From Pseudaminobacter salicylatoxidans (lineage in GTDB: Bacteria; Pseudomonadota; Alphaproteobacteria; Rhizobiales; Rhizobiaceae): a stretch of 64,000 bases of DNA. Both the position numbers and the translations under genes were made by a program. The notes under the pieces are model-generated. The model had not been told where the DNA came from. It saw only the letters and a list, made by a program, of their open reading frames with translations, and did no database searches. Location: NCBI RefSeq assembly GCF_003148475.1, contig NZ_QGGG01000004.1:62001-126000 (forward strand). Reading direction: 5' to 3'. This document shows positions 63,666 to 64,000 of the stretch, piece by piece (the stretch's first letter is position 1; each line of letters starts with the position of its first letter).

Positions 63666-64000
63666 ATGTCAGACGTTGGCAATCCAGCTGTTCACACGCG
63701 CGCAAAACGGGTCATCGTCCTCGACACTGAAACGACCGGCGTGCAACAATATGACCGGATAGTAACCCTCGGTGCCGTTCGCCTGGAGGGCACGGAGGTC
63801 GGCAAAGCGCTTCACCTGGTGTTCGACCCTCGCAAGGACAGCCACCCGGAGGCCTTGTCGATCCACGGTTGGGACGACTGGACAACCCGTTATCAAGATC
63901 TGTTTGCCGATTGGGCGCCGCGGATTTTCGACTGGCTATCGTGGGCCGACGAGATCGTCGCCCATAACGCTGCTTTTGATATGCACTATGTCCAGCGCGA
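63666..64000 (+). CDS. DnaQ-like 3'-5' exonuclease (3' end outside window)
   Basis: The first 111 residues are visible. ExoI motif VLDTETTG near residue 18 and ExoII HNAAFD near residue 104 define the DEDD exonuclease fold of the Pol III epsilon subunit; ExoIII lies beyond the window. AGAAGGG is a good ribosome site for the ATG at 63666. Phage and mobile elements often carry such nucleases for replication or recombination. Confidence 0.85.
   Translation, partial: MSDVGNPAVHTRAKRVIVLDTETTGVQQYDRIVTLGAVRLEGTEVGKALHLVFDPRKDSHPEALSIHGWDDWTTRYQDLFADWAPRIFDWLSWADEIVAHNAAFDMHYVQR

Larger units (their letters stand above)
61435..64000. mobile_element. Left edge of a probable prophage/integrative element at tRNA-Arg
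   Basis: Immediately after the tRNA the gene content changes to short phage-like genes on both strands: HNH nuclease, XRE repressor with a divergent control region, HTH protein, small unknowns and a DnaQ-type exonuclease. Spacers are more AT-rich than the core. The first 243 bases (61435-61677) hold only a terminator. No integrase is in view; it may lie at the far end, or the element may be a remnant. The right boundary is outside the window. Confidence 0.65.

Noticed and set aside
1-64000. CRISPR arrays, rRNA genes, complete insertion sequences
   Set aside because: No regularly spaced direct repeats, rRNA sequence or transposase frame was found in the window.

Overview
The window reads as one contiguous piece of an alphaproteobacterial chromosome of the order Hyphomicrobiales (Rhizobiales), most likely family Phyllobacteriaceae (Mesorhizobium-like). 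The grounds are high GC, the gene order argH-lipoprotein-lysA-TIGR02302, the pair tyrC-hisC divergent from a metA preceded by a SAM-II riboswitch, cobS/cobT, the ugpBAEC order, and palindromic intergenic repeats of rhizobial type. The species cannot be named from this sequence alone.

Layout. 1-1.9 kb: end of etfA and a 3-hydroxybutyryl-CoA dehydrogenase (fatty acid/PHB oxidation). 2-8 kb: a berberine-bridge-like FAD oxidase and the glycerol-3-phosphate ABC importer ugpBAEC. 8.3-10.7 kb: an MHYT-PAS-GGDEF-EAL cyclic-di-GMP protein. 10.8-17.3 kb: tlpA, argH, a small lipoprotein, lysA and a large Gln-rich membrane protein. 17.3-22.9 kb: two GSTs, a LysR regulator divergent from an EamA transporter with a structured leader, a lipid kinase, hpt. 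23-26.5 kb: ftsEX, a YdcF protein, plsC. 26.6-33.9 kb: aldo/keto reductase, ChaC-like cyclotransferase, DUF2125, tyrC, hisC, riboswitch-controlled metA, bolA, a J-domain protein. 34-38.7 kb: cobS and cobT with a GFA-family gene between them, then a repeat-rich gap and a phytase-esterase-like protein. 38.8-43 kb: saccharopine-dehydrogenase-like gene divergent from an Lrp/AsnC regulator, a spermidine-synthase-like protein, the queuosine precursor transporter yhhQ behind a candidate preQ1 riboswitch, rpmB, bioY. 43-50.3 kb: DUF3108, a YddG-like exporter, a cupin, gloB, a methyltransferase, an MFS/TetR pair with a clear double operator, an AI-2E family permease. 50.4-61.2 kb: aroK-aroB-CorC-like chain with overlapping start/stop codons, xerD, accA, an L,D-transpeptidase lipoprotein, tusA, a zinc-type CobW GTPase, a D,D-carboxypeptidase and an M20 amidohydrolase.

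At 61,358 a tRNA-Arg(CCT) ends the core chromosome. Everything after it (HNH nuclease, an unknown partner, an XRE repressor, a HTH protein, a small acidic protein and a DnaQ-type exonuclease running off the window) looks like the edge of a prophage or integrative element inserted at the tRNA 3' end. Its integrase is not in view.

The most interesting signals are cis-regulatory. They are: a candidate preQ1-I riboswitch whose tail runs into the yhhQ start codon; a promoter-proximal intrinsic terminator with a competing hairpin ahead of the EamA transporter (attenuator or small RNA); a three-copy dispersed repeat with a covarying hairpin that sits on or just behind stop codons; and a perfect 17-bp double operator between the MFS and TetR genes. 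I did not find a multi-gene defence or other clearly undescribed system inside the window.
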